A stretch of 35,122 bases of DNA from Rubrivivax sp. (GTDB taxonomy: Bacteria; Pseudomonadota; Gammaproteobacteria; Burkholderiales; Burkholderiaceae_C). The stretch covers positions 1 through 35,122 of the forward strand of contig JAHECD010000046.1 of assembly GCA_024641945.1 (NCBI GenBank). Reading direction: 5' to 3'. Under the pieces are notes generated by a model. It saw nothing but the letters and a program-made list of their open reading frames with translations. It did not search any database and was not told the DNA's origin. How positions within the stretch are numbered: the stretch's first letter is position 1; every line of letters starts with the position of its first letter. Below are positions 15,522-25,386 of the stretch, piece by piece. Made by a program: the position numbers and the translations under genes.

Positions 15522-17296
15522 CAGAAGGCCTCCAGTGCCATTGCAGTGACGGCGTCGCCGCCATCGACGATCGCATCGCGAAAACCGCCAGCCTTGACGA
15601 GGATGTGGTCGGCGTAGAAGCGCGCCGTCGCGATCTTGGCACGCATGAAATCCGCGTCTTCGCCAGCGGCGAGCCGGTCTTCGGCGCTCAGCAACGCACG
15701 CGCCATCTGCCAGCCGGCGACCACCGTCCCGCAAAGCAGGAGGTAGTTCACGCTCCCCGCAAACACCGCATTCGGGCTTGCCTTGGTCTGGCCCGCCACG
15801 AACTCGACGGCATCGAGGAATGCGCGACGACCCGCTCGAAGACGCTGCCACATGGCCTGACAGGCGGGGGTGTCCTTCGACTCGAGATCACGCTCGGTCG
15901 CCTCGATCTGGGCAGCGATCGCGCGTGCCGTCTTCCCACCGTCGCGCGCGGTCTTGCGTCCGACGAGGTCGTTGGCCTGAATCGCGGTGGTGCCCTCATA
16001 GATCGTCAGGATCTTGGCGTCGCGCAGGTATTGCGCAGCGCCGGTTTCCTCGATGAAACCCATGCCGCCATGCACCTGCACACCCAGGCTCGCCACTTCG
16101 AGACTCATCTCCGTGGACAGTCCCTTCACCAGCGGCACCATGAATTCGTAGAACGCATGGTTCTGCTTGCGGACCTCGGCGTCGCCATGCGCGTGTGCGG
16201 CGTCGTAGGCAGCCGCAGCCACATACGCCATCGCCCGGCATCCTTCGGTGTAGGCACGCATCGTCATCAGCATGCGACGAACGTCGGGGTGGTGGATGAT
16301 CGTCGCCGGCGCATTGAGCGATCCGTCGACGGGGCGGCTCTGGACCCGGTCACGGGCATAGGCCACAGCCTTCTGATAGGCACGCTCTGCCACCGCAATG
16401 CCCTGGATGCCCACGCCGTAACGCGCAGCATTCATCATGATGAACATGTACTCGAGGCCTCGATTCTCCTGACCGATGAGCTCTGCCACAGCGCCCCCAC
16501 CGTCGCCATATTGAAGCACTGCGGTCGGACTCGCCTTGATGCCGAGCTTGTGCTCGATGCTCACGCAGTGGACGTCGTTGCGCGTACCGTCGGGCAACAC
16601 CTTGGGGCAGATGAAAAGCGAAATGCCTTTGACGCCCTCGGGCGCACCCACGACACGCGCCAGCACGAGGTGAACAATGTTGTCCGCCATGTCGTGCTCG
16701 CCATACGTGATGAATATCTTGGTTCCGAAGAGCTTGTAGCTGCCGTCCGGTTGCGGCTCAGCACGCGTGCGCACCAGCGAAAGGTCGGATCCGGCCTGCG
16801 GCTCGGTCAGGTTCATGGAGCCGGTCCAACTCCCGTCGAGCATCTTTGGGATAAACCGCTGCTGCTGCTCGGCAGTGCCGGCCGTCAACAGGGCCTCGAC
16901 GGCACCGTCGGTGAGCAGCGGGCAGAGCGCGAAACTCATGTTGGCGCTGTTCACCATCTCGCTGCACGCGGCGTGAATCAACTTCGGCAATCCCTGCCCG
17001 CCGAACGCTGACGGATGCTGCAAGCCCTGCCATCCGCCTTCGGCAAATTGCCGGAATGCCTCCTTGAACCCCGGTGTCGTCGTGACCTTGCCATCGCGGA
17101 AGGAAGAGGGTTGCTGGTCTCCCGCCCAATTGGTCGGGGCCACGATGCCTTCATTGAACTTTGCGCACTCCTCCAGCACTGCCGCGGCAGTCTCATAACC
17201 TGCGTCTTCGTATCCGGGCAGCGTTGCCACAGCGTCGATGCCTGCCAGTTCCTTCATCACGAACAGCATGTCCTTGACGGGTGCGCGGTATGTCAT
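15521..17296 (-). CDS. Acyl-CoA dehydrogenase (large, DmdC-like)
   Basis: The 591-residue flavoenzyme oxidises acyl-CoA to 2-enoyl-CoA and passes electrons to ETF. It has the long form with an extra C-terminal domain, as in DmdC-type (3-methylmercaptopropionyl-CoA dehydrogenase-like) proteins. Visible are MNLTEPQAGSDLSLVRTRAE (FAD/substrate region), FGTKIFITYGEHD, VQVHGGMGFIEETGAAQYLR, and AKILTIYEGTTAIQANDLVG near the catalytic Glu region. The true substrate cannot be told from sequence; this subfamily is often over-named. GAGGA lies 8 bases before ATG 17296. It is just downstream of etfBA, behind an intrinsic terminator. Confidence 0.9.
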   Translation of the reverse strand: MTYRAPVKDMLFVMKELAGIDAVATLPGYEDAGYETAAAVLEECAKFNEGIVAPTNWAGDQQPSSFRDGKVTTTPGFKEAFRQFAEGGWQGLQHPSAFGGQGLPKLIHAACSEMVNSANMSFALCPLLTDGAVEALLTAGTAEQQQRFIPKMLDGSWTGSMNLTEPQAGSDLSLVRTRAEPQPDGSYKLFGTKIFITYGEHDMADNIVHLVLARVVGAPEGVKGISLFICPKVLPDGTRNDVHCVSIEHKLGIKASPTAVLQYGDGGGAVAELIGQENRGLEYMFIMMNAARYGVGIQGIAVAERAYQKAVAYARDRVQSRPVDGSLNAPATIIHHPDVRRMLMTMRAYTEGCRAMAYVAAAAYDAAHAHGDAEVRKQNHAFYEFMVPLVKGLSTEMSLEVASLGVQVHGGMGFIEETGAAQYLRDAKILTIYEGTTAIQANDLVGRKTARDGGKTARAIAAQIEATERDLESKDTPACQAMWQRLRAGRRAFLDAVEFVAGQTKASPNAVFAGSVNYLLLCGTVVAGWQMARALLSAEDRLAAGEDADFMRAKIATARFYADHILVKAGGFRDAIVDGGDAVTAMALEAF

Positions 17297-17318
17297 GGTG
17301 CGATTCCTCGAAACGTGG

Positions 17319-17346
17319 AAAAAAGGGCGCCACCCCAGACGCCCTT
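17319..17346 (-). terminator. Intrinsic terminator of the etfBA operon
   Basis: On the minus strand AAGGGCG (17346-17340) pairs with CGCCCTT (17329-17323) around a 10-base loop and runs into six T residues. It starts 14 bases after the etfA stop codon. It separates etfBA from the acyl-CoA dehydrogenase gene, probably allowing partial readthrough. Confidence 0.8.
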
Positions 17347-17360
17347 AGAAGGCAGTGCCG

Positions 17361-18293
17361 TCAGAGGCTCTTGACCAGCTCCGGCACGGCCGTGAACAAG
17401 TCGGCCTCGAGTCCGTAGTCCGCGACGCTGAAGATCGGCGCCTCCGGATCCTTGTTGATCGCCACGATCACCTTGGAATCCTTCATGCCTGCCAAGTGCT
17501 GAATCGCGCCGCTGATGCCGCAGGCCACATACAGGCTGGGAGCCACGATCTTGCCGGTCTGCCCGACCTGCCAGTCGTTCGGTGCGTAGCCCGCGTCGAC
17601 AGCCGCGCGGCTCGCACCGAGCGCAGCCCCGAGCTTGTCAGCAAGCGGCGTGAGCACCTCGTTGAACTTCTCGCTGCTGCCCATGGCACGTCCGCCACTG
17701 ACGATGATCTTGGCGGCGGTGAGTTCGGGACGATCGCTCTTGGCGATCTCGCTGCCCACGAATGTCGAGACGCCGGAATCGTTGACTGCCGCCACGCTTT
17801 CAACCGCAGCCGAGCCGCCGGAAGAAGCTGCCGCGTCGAAGCCCGTGGTTCGCACCGTGATCACGACGATGGGGTCCAGGCTCTGCACCGTTGCGATGGC
17901 ATTGCCGGCATAGATCGGGCGTTCGAACGTGTCAGCGCTGATGACCTTGATTGCGTCACTGATCTGGGCCACATCAAGCAGTGCCGCAACCCGCGGCGCG
18001 ACGTTCTTGCCCGCAGCCGTCGCTGGAAAGAGGATGTGGCTGTAGCCTTTGGACACGGCCACCACCTGGGCAGCGACATTCTCAGCCAAGCCGTGATCGA
18101 GACCTGGCGCGTCCGCATGCAGCACCTTCGCGACGCCAACGATCCGAGCCGCGGCCTGTGCAGCAGCCGCGGCGTTCGCTCCGGCCACCATCACATGGAC
18201 GTCGCCGCCGCAGGCCAGCGCTGCGGTGACGGTATTGAGCGTCGCACCCTTGATGGTCGTGTTGTCATGTTCGGCAATAACGAGTGCAGCCAT
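17361..18293 (-). CDS. etfA: Electron transfer flavoprotein alpha subunit
   Basis: EtfA binds the FAD of the EtfAB dimer, which carries electrons from acyl-CoA dehydrogenases to ETF:quinone oxidoreductase. The 310-residue product shows the C-terminal FAD domain signature: IIVSGGRAMGSSEKF, then GQTGKIVAPSLYVACGISGA and AINKDPEAPIFSVADYGL. The ATG lies one base after the etfB stop codon, and AAGGTGA in the end of etfB serves as the ribosome-binding site. An intrinsic terminator follows 14 bases after the stop. Confidence 0.96.
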   Translation of the reverse strand: MAALVIAEHDNTTIKGATLNTVTAALACGGDVHVMVAGANAAAAAQAAARIVGVAKVLHADAPGLDHGLAENVAAQVVAVSKGYSHILFPATAAGKNVAPRVAALLDVAQISDAIKVISADTFERPIYAGNAIATVQSLDPIVVITVRTTGFDAAASSGGSAAVESVAAVNDSGVSTFVGSEIAKSDRPELTAAKIIVSGGRAMGSSEKFNEVLTPLADKLGAALGASRAAVDAGYAPNDWQVGQTGKIVAPSLYVACGISGAIQHLAGMKDSKVIVAINKDPEAPIFSVADYGLEADLFTAVPELVKSL

Positions 18294-18294
18294 G

Positions 18295-19044
18295 TCAGAT
18301 CACCTTCGCTTCGTTCTTGAGCTTGGCCACCAGCGTGGCCACGTCGGGCACCTTGACTCCCGCGCCACGCTTGGGCGGTTCACTGACCTTGAGTGTCTTG
18401 ATGCGCGACGTCACGTCGACGCCCAGATCGGCCGGCTTGAGGACGTCGAGGGTCTTCTTCTTGGCCTTCATGATGTTGGGAAGCGTCACATACCGTGGCT
18501 CGTTCAGGCGCAGATCCGTGGTCACGACGCAAGGCAACTTGACCTTCAGCGTCTCGAGGCCGCCATCGACTTCACGTGTCACGCTGGCGAAGCCATCTGA
18601 AATCTCGATCTTCGAGGCAAACGTGGCCTGTGGAAGGCCAGCGAGCGCTGCCAGCATCTGGCCCGTCTGATTGCAGTCGTCGTCGATCGCCTGTTTGCCC
18701 AATAGCACGAGACCGGGCTGCTCCTTGTCGATCAAGGCCTTCAACAACTTGGCGACAGCCAACGGCTGCAGCTCGTCGGCACACTCGATGAGGATCGCGC
18801 GGTCTGCGCCAATGGCCATCGCCGTGCGCAGCGTTTCCTGACATTGCGTGACGCCACACGACACTGCAATCACTTCAGTGGCCGCGCCCTTCTCCTTCAA
18901 TCGCATCGCTTCTTCAACCGCAATCTCGTCGAAGGGGTTCATGCTCATTTTGACGTTGGCGATGTCCACGCCCGTGCCGTCGCTTTTGACACGCACCTTG
19001 ACGTTGTAGTCGACCACCCGCTTGACGGGGACCAGCACTTTCAT
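18295..19044 (-). CDS. etfB: Electron transfer flavoprotein beta subunit
   Basis: EtfB is the AMP-binding partner of EtfA. The 249-residue product opens with [20 protein letters not shown] and contains the family signature region around [20 protein letters not shown] and [18 protein letters not shown], which also includes the loop that recognises acyl-CoA dehydrogenases. AGGAG lies about 10 bases before the start. It heads the etfBA operon. A TAGAAT hexamer at 19087-19092 (minus strand) could be a -10 element, and a perfect palindrome lies further upstream. Confidence 0.96.
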   Translation of the reverse strand: MKVLVPVKRVVDYNVKVRVKSDGTGVDIANVKMSMNPFDEIAVEEAMRLKEKGAATEVIAVSCGVTQCQETLRTAMAIGADRAILIECADELQPLAVAKLLKALIDKEQPGLVLLGKQAIDDDCNQTGQMLAALAGLPQATFASKIEISDGFASVTREVDGGLETLKVKLPCVVTTDLRLNEPRYVTLPNIMKAKKKTLDVLKPADLGVDVTSRIKTLKVSEPPKRGAGVKVPDVATLVAKLKNEAKVI

Positions 19045-19128
19045 TGCGCTTTGCTCCTCGGAAATAGACGTTGACGAGACCAGACGATTCTAGGGGTCTG
19101 CATTCGTTCGACCTGCCTCGAAATCATC

Positions 19129-19152
19129 AAAATAGAACGATCGTTCTATTTT
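19129..19152. promoter_or_regulatory. Perfect 24-bp palindrome upstream of etfB (candidate operator)
   Basis: The half-site AAAATAGAACGA is followed directly by its exact reverse complement. It lies 85 bases upstream of the etfB ATG, and its right end overlaps the TAA stop of the MFS gene. Length, symmetry and position fit an operator for a TetR-family regulator. As RNA it could also fold into a weak, AT-rich stem. Which regulator binds is not visible; a fatty-acid-degradation regulator (FadP type in Betaproteobacteria) is a guess. Confidence 0.6.
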
Positions 19153-20461
19153 AAACCAACTCGCTCCCAGCGGCTGCCGCGCGCTCTCCGCGGTGCATGT
19201 CAACACGCATGAGAAACAGCAGCCCGAGCACGAAGAACATCCCCGTCGACAGGATCGCGAGGCGGTGATTGCCCGCAGTGAGCCACGTCACCAAACCATA
19301 GGTCATCGGCCCGATGATGGCGGACAGCCGCACGGCAAACGTCCACAAGCCGTAGAACTCCGCACGCCTCGACGCCGGCGCAAGCAGGCCCGCCATGGCG
19401 CGACCCGCCGACTGGCTCGATCCCATGCAGAGGCCTGCCAACATCGCCGCGAACCAGAAAAGCATTGCGGAGGTTGCCGCCACTGCCAGCACCGTCATGA
19501 GGATCCAACCCATGAGAGTCAATGCCAGCGCGCGGCGATGTCCAAGTCGATCTTGCCAATAGCCGAACGCAAAGGCTCCCAACGCCGAGGCGATATTGAC
19601 CAGGAAGATGAGCTTCATCGTCTCGACTTGCTGGAAGCCCAGCACCTGCTCGGCGTAGACCGCAGCCAGGGCAATGACCACGGCGATGCCAGCCTGGTAG
19701 GCCACGGCACAGACGAGCAGCCACATGAAGTCGCGATATCGCCAGGCCTGTTGAAACGTGCGACCCAGGCGGTGTAGTGACGCCATGACCCCGCCGGAAG
19801 ACGCCCCGTCGGAATCAGGCACAGCCCGCTCTTTCAGGAATACGAAAGTGGCGATACATGCGGCGGCATACACGCCTGCCGTGATGAGCATCGTCACCGG
19901 TACGAACTGCGTGGCCTTCATGCCATGAGATTGGGCCCAGATTACGAAGCCGAGGCTCAACCCCAGTGCCAACATTCCACCGAAGTATCCGAAGCCCCAA
20001 CCCCATCCTGAGACACGCCCCATCGCTTCGCGCCGGGCGAGCTCAGGCAGGAAGGCCGAAGTGAGCGACTCGCCGTACGAATAGAACAGGTTCGACAGCA
20101 CGATCGCGGTCACCGCAAGGCCAAGATCGCCCTCGCCGACCCACGCCAGAAGCGCTGTGGCGACGATGCACCCGGCGGTGCTCAAGGCAAGCAGTTTCTT
20201 CTTGGCCGCTCGCAGATCGGCCAATGCGCCGATGGCTGGCATCGTCAGCATCACCAGCAAGCTCGACACGGCCAAGGTAGCGGTCCACGCGAGCGTGCCC
20301 CAGTCAGCGCCACGCGCGACGACACTGACGAAATAGGCATTGAAGACCGCAGTGAGGACCACCGTGGTATAGCCAGAATTCGCGAAGTCGTACATGGCCC
20401 AGCCAAAGACTTCACGCTTGCGCACACCGGGGTTGAGAAGTGCCTGGTCAAACAATGCCAT
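19151..20461 (-). CDS. MFS transporter, UMF1/Atg22-like
   Basis: The product is 436 residues with about 12 hydrophobic segments. The N-terminus REVFGWAMYDFANSGYTTVVLTAVFNAYF is characteristic of the UMF1 family of the major facilitator superfamily (Atg22-like, often annotated as amino-acid exporters). The loop GALADLRAAKKKLLALSTAG matches the conserved MFS cytoplasmic loop. The open frame continues upstream to 20581, but that part lies in the tRNA-Leu gene, so ATG 20461 is the start. The substrate cannot be inferred. It is downstream of the tRNA cluster on the same strand, and its stop codon lies inside the palindrome upstream of etfB. Confidence 0.85.
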   Translation of the reverse strand: MALFDQALLNPGVRKREVFGWAMYDFANSGYTTVVLTAVFNAYFVSVVARGADWGTLAWTATLAVSSLLVMLTMPAIGALADLRAAKKKLLALSTAGCIVATALLAWVGEGDLGLAVTAIVLSNLFYSYGESLTSAFLPELARREAMGRVSGWGWGFGYFGGMLALGLSLGFVIWAQSHGMKATQFVPVTMLITAGVYAAACIATFVFLKERAVPDSDGASSGGVMASLHRLGRTFQQAWRYRDFMWLLVCAVAYQAGIAVVIALAAVYAEQVLGFQQVETMKLIFLVNIASALGAFAFGYWQDRLGHRRALALTLMGWILMTVLAVAATSAMLFWFAAMLAGLCMGSSQSAGRAMAGLLAPASRRAEFYGLWTFAVRLSAIIGPMTYGLVTWLTAGNHRLAILSTGMFFVLGLLFLMRVDMHRGERAAAAGSELV

Positions 20462-20496
20462 CGACGGGATCCCGGTCGGGGCGTGCCACAGGCACG

Positions 20497-20587
20497 TGGT
20501 GCCCGGAACCGGGGTCGAACCGGTACGCCCCCTTTCGAAGGCGGCGGAGTTTAAGTCCGCTGCGTCTACCCATTTCGCCATCCGGGC
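20497..20587 (-). tRNA. tRNA-Leu (anticodon UAA)
   Basis: The cloverleaf is read directly: acceptor GCCCGGA pairs with TCCGGGC, anticodon stem GCGGA/TCCGC encloses loop CTTAAAC with anticodon TAA, a long variable arm is present as in class II tRNAs, and the T arm contains GGTTCGACCC. CCA is encoded. With tRNA-Cys and tRNA-Gly upstream this is the same order as E. coli glyW-cysT-leuZ. Confidence 0.96.
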
Positions 20588-20618
20588 GGCGCCCGATTAT
20601 GGGCCGACGAAAAAGACG

Positions 20619-20643
20619 AAGGGCCCCGCTCGGCGGGGCCCTT
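20619..20643 (-). terminator. Strong hairpin between tRNA-Cys and tRNA-Leu
   Basis: An 11-bp stem (AAGGGCCCCGC with its complement) closes a 3-base loop. On the minus strand a run of five T follows 3 bases after the stem. It looks like an intrinsic terminator placed inside the tRNA cluster; it could instead attenuate or serve in processing. Confidence 0.5.
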
Positions 20644-20652
20644 TGGGTGATG

Positions 20653-20726
20653 TGGAGGCGCGACCCGGAGTCGAACCGGGCTGGACGGATTTGCAATCCG
20701 TTGCATAACCGCTTTGCTATCGCGCC
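20653..20726 (-). tRNA. tRNA-Cys (anticodon GCA)
   Basis: Acceptor GGCGCGA pairs with TCGCGCC, the discriminator is U and CCA is encoded. Anticodon stem ACGGA/TCCGT encloses loop TTGCAAA, giving anticodon GCA. The T arm contains GGTTCGACTCC. It is the middle gene of the Gly-Cys-Leu cluster. Confidence 0.97.
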
Positions 20727-20733
20727 AGAAGGT

Positions 20734-20761
20734 CGAAAGGGAAGCGGCAGCTTCCCTTTCG
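20734..20761 (-). repeat. Perfect 12-bp hairpin in the tRNA-Gly/tRNA-Cys spacer
   Basis: CGAAAGGGAAGC and its exact reverse complement are separated by four bases. No T-tract follows. It may protect or guide processing of the tRNA precursor; it does not look like a terminator. Confidence 0.55.
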
Positions 20762-20769
20762 GACTTTGT

Positions 20770-20845
<76 letters not shown>

Positions 20846-20856
20846 GTTAGCCTCAC

Positions 20857-20883
20857 ATTATAGCCAGAAAATGTGGATCTCAA
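20857..20883 (-). promoter_or_regulatory. Candidate tRNA promoter overlapping the lon stop codon
   Basis: On the minus strand TTGAGA (20883-20878) and a perfect TATAAT (20862-20857) are 15 bases apart, ending 12 bases before the tRNA-Gly 5' end. The -35 hexamer contains the TGA stop of lon. The spacing is slightly short, but the location is right for stable-RNA transcription. Confidence 0.6.
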
Positions 20884-23309
20884 TGTGGCAACGCGTCGCC
20901 CGCTGCAACGGCCGGCGTCGCGGGTGCCTCAGCCGCAGCCTGCACCTTTGCGGGGATCTCTTCATCGGGCAGCGGCTGCGGGACGCTTTGCAGGGCGACC
21001 TCCAGAACATTGTCGATCCAGCGCACGGGAACGATCTCGAGATTGTTCTTCGCGTTCTCCGGAATGTCCTGCAGGTCCTTTACGTTCTCTTCCGGTATCA
21101 GCACGGTCTTGACACCGCCACGCAATGCCGCAAGCAGTTTCTCCTTCAGTCCGCCGATGGCAGTGACCTCGCCGCGCAGGGTGATCTCGCCCGTCATCGC
21201 CACATCCGCGCGCACCGGAATTCCCGTAAGCGCCGAGACGAAGGCGGTCGTCATGGCGGCACCGGCACTGGGACCGTCCTTCGGCGTGGCGCCGTCAGGC
21301 ACGTGGATATGAATGTCCCGCTTCTCGAACATTTCGTCCTTGATTCCAAGACGGCGGGCGCGCGAACGCACGACCGAACGAGCGGCCTCGACCGACTCCT
21401 TCATCACGTCGCCGAGCGAACCGGTGCGGATGATGTTGCCCTTGCCAGGCATGACCGCCGCCTCGATCGTCAACAGGTCACCTCCGACTTCGGTCCACGC
21501 AAGGCCGACCACCTGGCCAACCTGATTGGTCTTTTCGGTCCGCCCGAAGTCGTACTTGCGCACGCCGAGAAAGTCGTTGAGATTTTCCTCCGTGACGACG
21601 ACCTTGCCGTCGTACTTCTTCAGTTGAATGCCCTTGACCACCTTGCGGCAGATCTTGGACATCTCGCGCTCGAGCGAGCGCACTCCGGCTTCGCGGGTGT
21701 AGTAGCGGATGATTCCCCGGATGGCGCCCTCGGTGACATCCATCTCGTCCGGCTTGACGCCGTTGTTCTTCTCCTGCTTGGGCAGCAGGTAGCGCTGTGC
21801 GATATGGAGTTTCTCGTCCTCGGTATAACCGGCAAGGCGGATGACTTCCATCCGGTCGAGCAGCGCCGGCGGAATATTCATCGAATTGGACGTCGCGATG
21901 AACATCACATCGGACAGGTCGAAATCGACCTCGACATAGTGATCGCTGAACGTGTGGTTCTGCTCCGGATCAAGTACCTCGAGCAGCGCCGACGACGGGT
22001 CACCGCGAAAATCCATTCCGAGCTTGTCGATCTCGTCGAGCAGGAATAGCGGGTTGCGCGTGCCCACCTTGGAGAGCGACTGAAGCACCTTGCCCGGCAT
22101 CGAGCCGATGTACGTGCGGCGATGGCCTCGGATCTCGGCCTCGTCGCGCATGCCACCCAGCGCCATGCGGACGAACTTGCGTCCCGTGGCCCGGGCCACG
22201 CTCTGGCCCAGCGAGGTCTTGCCCACACCCGGGGGACCCACGAGGCACAGGATCGGCGCCTTAACTTTGTCGACGCGTTGCTGCACGGCGAGGTACTCGA
22301 GGATGCGGTCCTTGACCTTTTCGAGGCCGAAGTGATCTTCGTTCAGCACGTCCTCGGCAAATCCGAGGTCGTGTTTGATCTTGGTCTTCTTCGCCCATGG
22401 CAGGTTGACCAGCGTGTCGATGTAGTTGCGCACGACGGTCGCCTCGGCGCTCATCGGTGACATGAGCTTGAGCTTCTTGAGCTCGCTCTCGGCCTTCTTG
22501 CGCGCCTCCTTGCTCATTCGAGCGGCGGCTATCTTCTTGTCGAGCTCTTCGAGATCCGCGCCTTCTTCGCCGTCACCGAGTTCCTTCTGGATGGCCTTGA
22601 CTTGCTCGTTCAGGTAGTACTCGCGCTGGCTCTTCTCCATCTGCCGCTTGACGCGACCACGGATACGCTTCTCGACCTGAAGAATGTCGACCTCATGCTC
22701 CAGCAATTCAAGCAGCTTCTCCAAGCGCTTGGCCACGGAGAAGAGGTCCAGCACCGACTGTTTCGCATCCAGCTTGAGTGGAAGATGCGCCGCAATCGTG
22801 TCTGCGAGCCGACCTGGATCGTCGATGCCCGCGATTGACGTGAGGATCTCGGGAGGAATCTTCTTGTTCAGCTTCACGTACTGGTCGAACTGCTGCGTCA
22901 CGGCGCGGCGCAACGCTTCGATTTCCGGTGACACATCAGCGCCTGGCGGCACGGGCGCGACCTCGCCGGTGAAGTATTCACCTTCGTCGGAAATGCTGTT
23001 GGTGGTCGCCCGTTGAATGCCCTCGACCAACACCTTTACGGTGCCGTCTGGCAGTTTCAACATCTGAAGGATGCTGGAGACGCAGCCGACCTCGAACATA
23101 TCGTCAGGCTTGGGCTCGTCCTTGCCGGCAGCCTTCTGCGCGACCAACATGATCTGCCGCCCGGCTTCCATGGCCGCCTCGAGCGCCTTGATCGACTTCG
23201 GGCGACCAACGAACAGCGGAATGACCATGTGCGGAAATACGACGACATCACGCAAGGGCAACAGAGGCAGCGTGATCGGATCGGCGGGGAGTACGGGATG
23301 ACCTGACAT
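20880..23309 (-). CDS. lon: ATP-dependent protease Lon
   Basis: Lon is the cytoplasmic AAA+ serine protease that degrades damaged and regulatory proteins. From ATG 23309 the product is 809 residues. It has an N-terminal substrate-binding domain starting [22 protein letters not shown], a coiled-coil middle, Walker [12 protein letters not shown], and the protease domain with S681 ([10 protein letters not shown]) and K724 ([10 protein letters not shown]), the catalytic dyad. An Ala-rich tail follows. ATG 23309 has AGGT at a suitable distance; the longer frame to 23372 is not needed. It is the last protein gene of the tig-clpP-clpX-lon cluster. Confidence 0.97.
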   Translation of the reverse strand: MSGHPVLPADPITLPLLPLRDVVVFPHMVIPLFVGRPKSIKALEAAMEAGRQIMLVAQKAAGKDEPKPDDMFEVGCVSSILQMLKLPDGTVKVLVEGIQRATTNSISDEGEYFTGEVAPVPPGADVSPEIEALRRAVTQQFDQYVKLNKKIPPEILTSIAGIDDPGRLADTIAAHLPLKLDAKQSVLDLFSVAKRLEKLLELLEHEVDILQVEKRIRGRVKRQMEKSQREYYLNEQVKAIQKELGDGEEGADLEELDKKIAAARMSKEARKKAESELKKLKLMSPMSAEATVVRNYIDTLVNLPWAKKTKIKHDLGFAEDVLNEDHFGLEKVKDRILEYLAVQQRVDKVKAPILCLVGPPGVGKTSLGQSVARATGRKFVRMALGGMRDEAEIRGHRRTYIGSMPGKVLQSLSKVGTRNPLFLLDEIDKLGMDFRGDPSSALLEVLDPEQNHTFSDHYVEVDFDLSDVMFIATSNSMNIPPALLDRMEVIRLAGYTEDEKLHIAQRYLLPKQEKNNGVKPDEMDVTEGAIRGIIRYYTREAGVRSLEREMSKICRKVVKGIQLKKYDGKVVVTEENLNDFLGVRKYDFGRTEKTNQVGQVVGLAWTEVGGDLLTIEAAVMPGKGNIIRTGSLGDVMKESVEAARSVVRSRARRLGIKDEMFEKRDIHIHVPDGATPKDGPSAGAAMTTAFVSALTGIPVRADVAMTGEITLRGEVTAIGGLKEKLLAALRGGVKTVLIPEENVKDLQDIPENAKNNLEIVPVRWIDNVLEVALQSVPQPLPDEEIPAKVQAAAEAPATPAVAAGDALPH

Positions 23310-23387
23310 TGGAACCTCGCTTTCACAGGGCCACGTGGGGCCCGGGGCGGCAAATGCAAGAGACGCCCACAAGGGCGCCCACGGGGC

Positions 23388-24656
<1,269 letters not shown>

Positions 24657-24764
24657 GTGAGTATGTTGCGCGCGGAGCTGGCGTGTGAACTGGACTGATG
24701 ATAGACCAACTGCCCGGCGCCCAGGCAGCGCGAAAAAGGGCAGTAAACCGTGCTTGCGACAGGC

Positions 24765-25373
24765 TTAGGGGCGGCGCTCGATGACCTGGTCGATCAACCC
24801 ATACTCCTTGGCCTCGACCGGCGACATGAAGAAGTCGCGCTCCATGTCGGACGTGATCTTCTCGAGCGTCTTGCCAGTCCGCTCGGCGTAGAGCTTATTC
24901 AACTGTTCGCGCGTCTTGAGGATTTCCCGTGCGTGGATCTCGATATCGGTCGCCTGCCCCTGCGCTCCACCCGAAGGCTGGTGAATCATGATCTTCGAGT
25001 TGGGGAGTGCCAGCCGCTTGCCCTTGGCACCGGCCATGAGCAGAAACGAACCCATGCTGGCGGCCATGCCCATGCACAACGTGGACACCTCGGGCTTGAC
25101 GAAGTTCATCGTGTCGAAGATCGACAGCCCTGCACTCACGCTGCCACCCGGCGAGTTGATATACAAAAAGATGTCCTTGTCCGGGTTTTCACTCTCGAGG
25201 AACAACAGCTGTGCGCAGACCAGATTCGCACTCTGATCGTTGACCGGCCCGACCAAAAAAACGATCCGCTCACGAAGAAGGCGGCTGTAGATGTCGTATG
25301 CACGTTCCCCGCGGCCGGATTGTTCGATGACGATGGGCACCATGCCCAGCCCTGTGGTCTCAAGAGCGCTCAT
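24765..25373 (-). CDS. clpP: ClpP, proteolytic subunit
   Basis: ClpP is the serine peptidase barrel of ClpXP. The 202-residue product has the catalytic triad S106 (MAASMGSFL), H131 (MIHQPSGG) and D180 ([10 protein letters not shown]), and the typical N-terminal region [20 protein letters not shown], which is usually trimmed. It starts 13 bases after tig ends, so it is likely to be co-transcribed with tig. Confidence 0.98.
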   Translation of the reverse strand: MSALETTGLGMVPIVIEQSGRGERAYDIYSRLLRERIVFLVGPVNDQSANLVCAQLLFLESENPDKDIFLYINSPGGSVSAGLSIFDTMNFVKPEVSTLCMGMAASMGSFLLMAGAKGKRLALPNSKIMIHQPSGGAQGQATDIEIHAREILKTREQLNKLYAERTGKTLEKITSDMERDFFMSPVEAKEYGLIDQVIERRP

Positions 25374-25386
25374 TCCAATCTTCCCT

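Noticed and set aside
23363..23378. Hairpin CGCCC-ACAA-GGGCG between clpX and lon as terminator
   Set aside because: Stem of only five to six pairs and no proper T-run; lon may well be co-transcribed.
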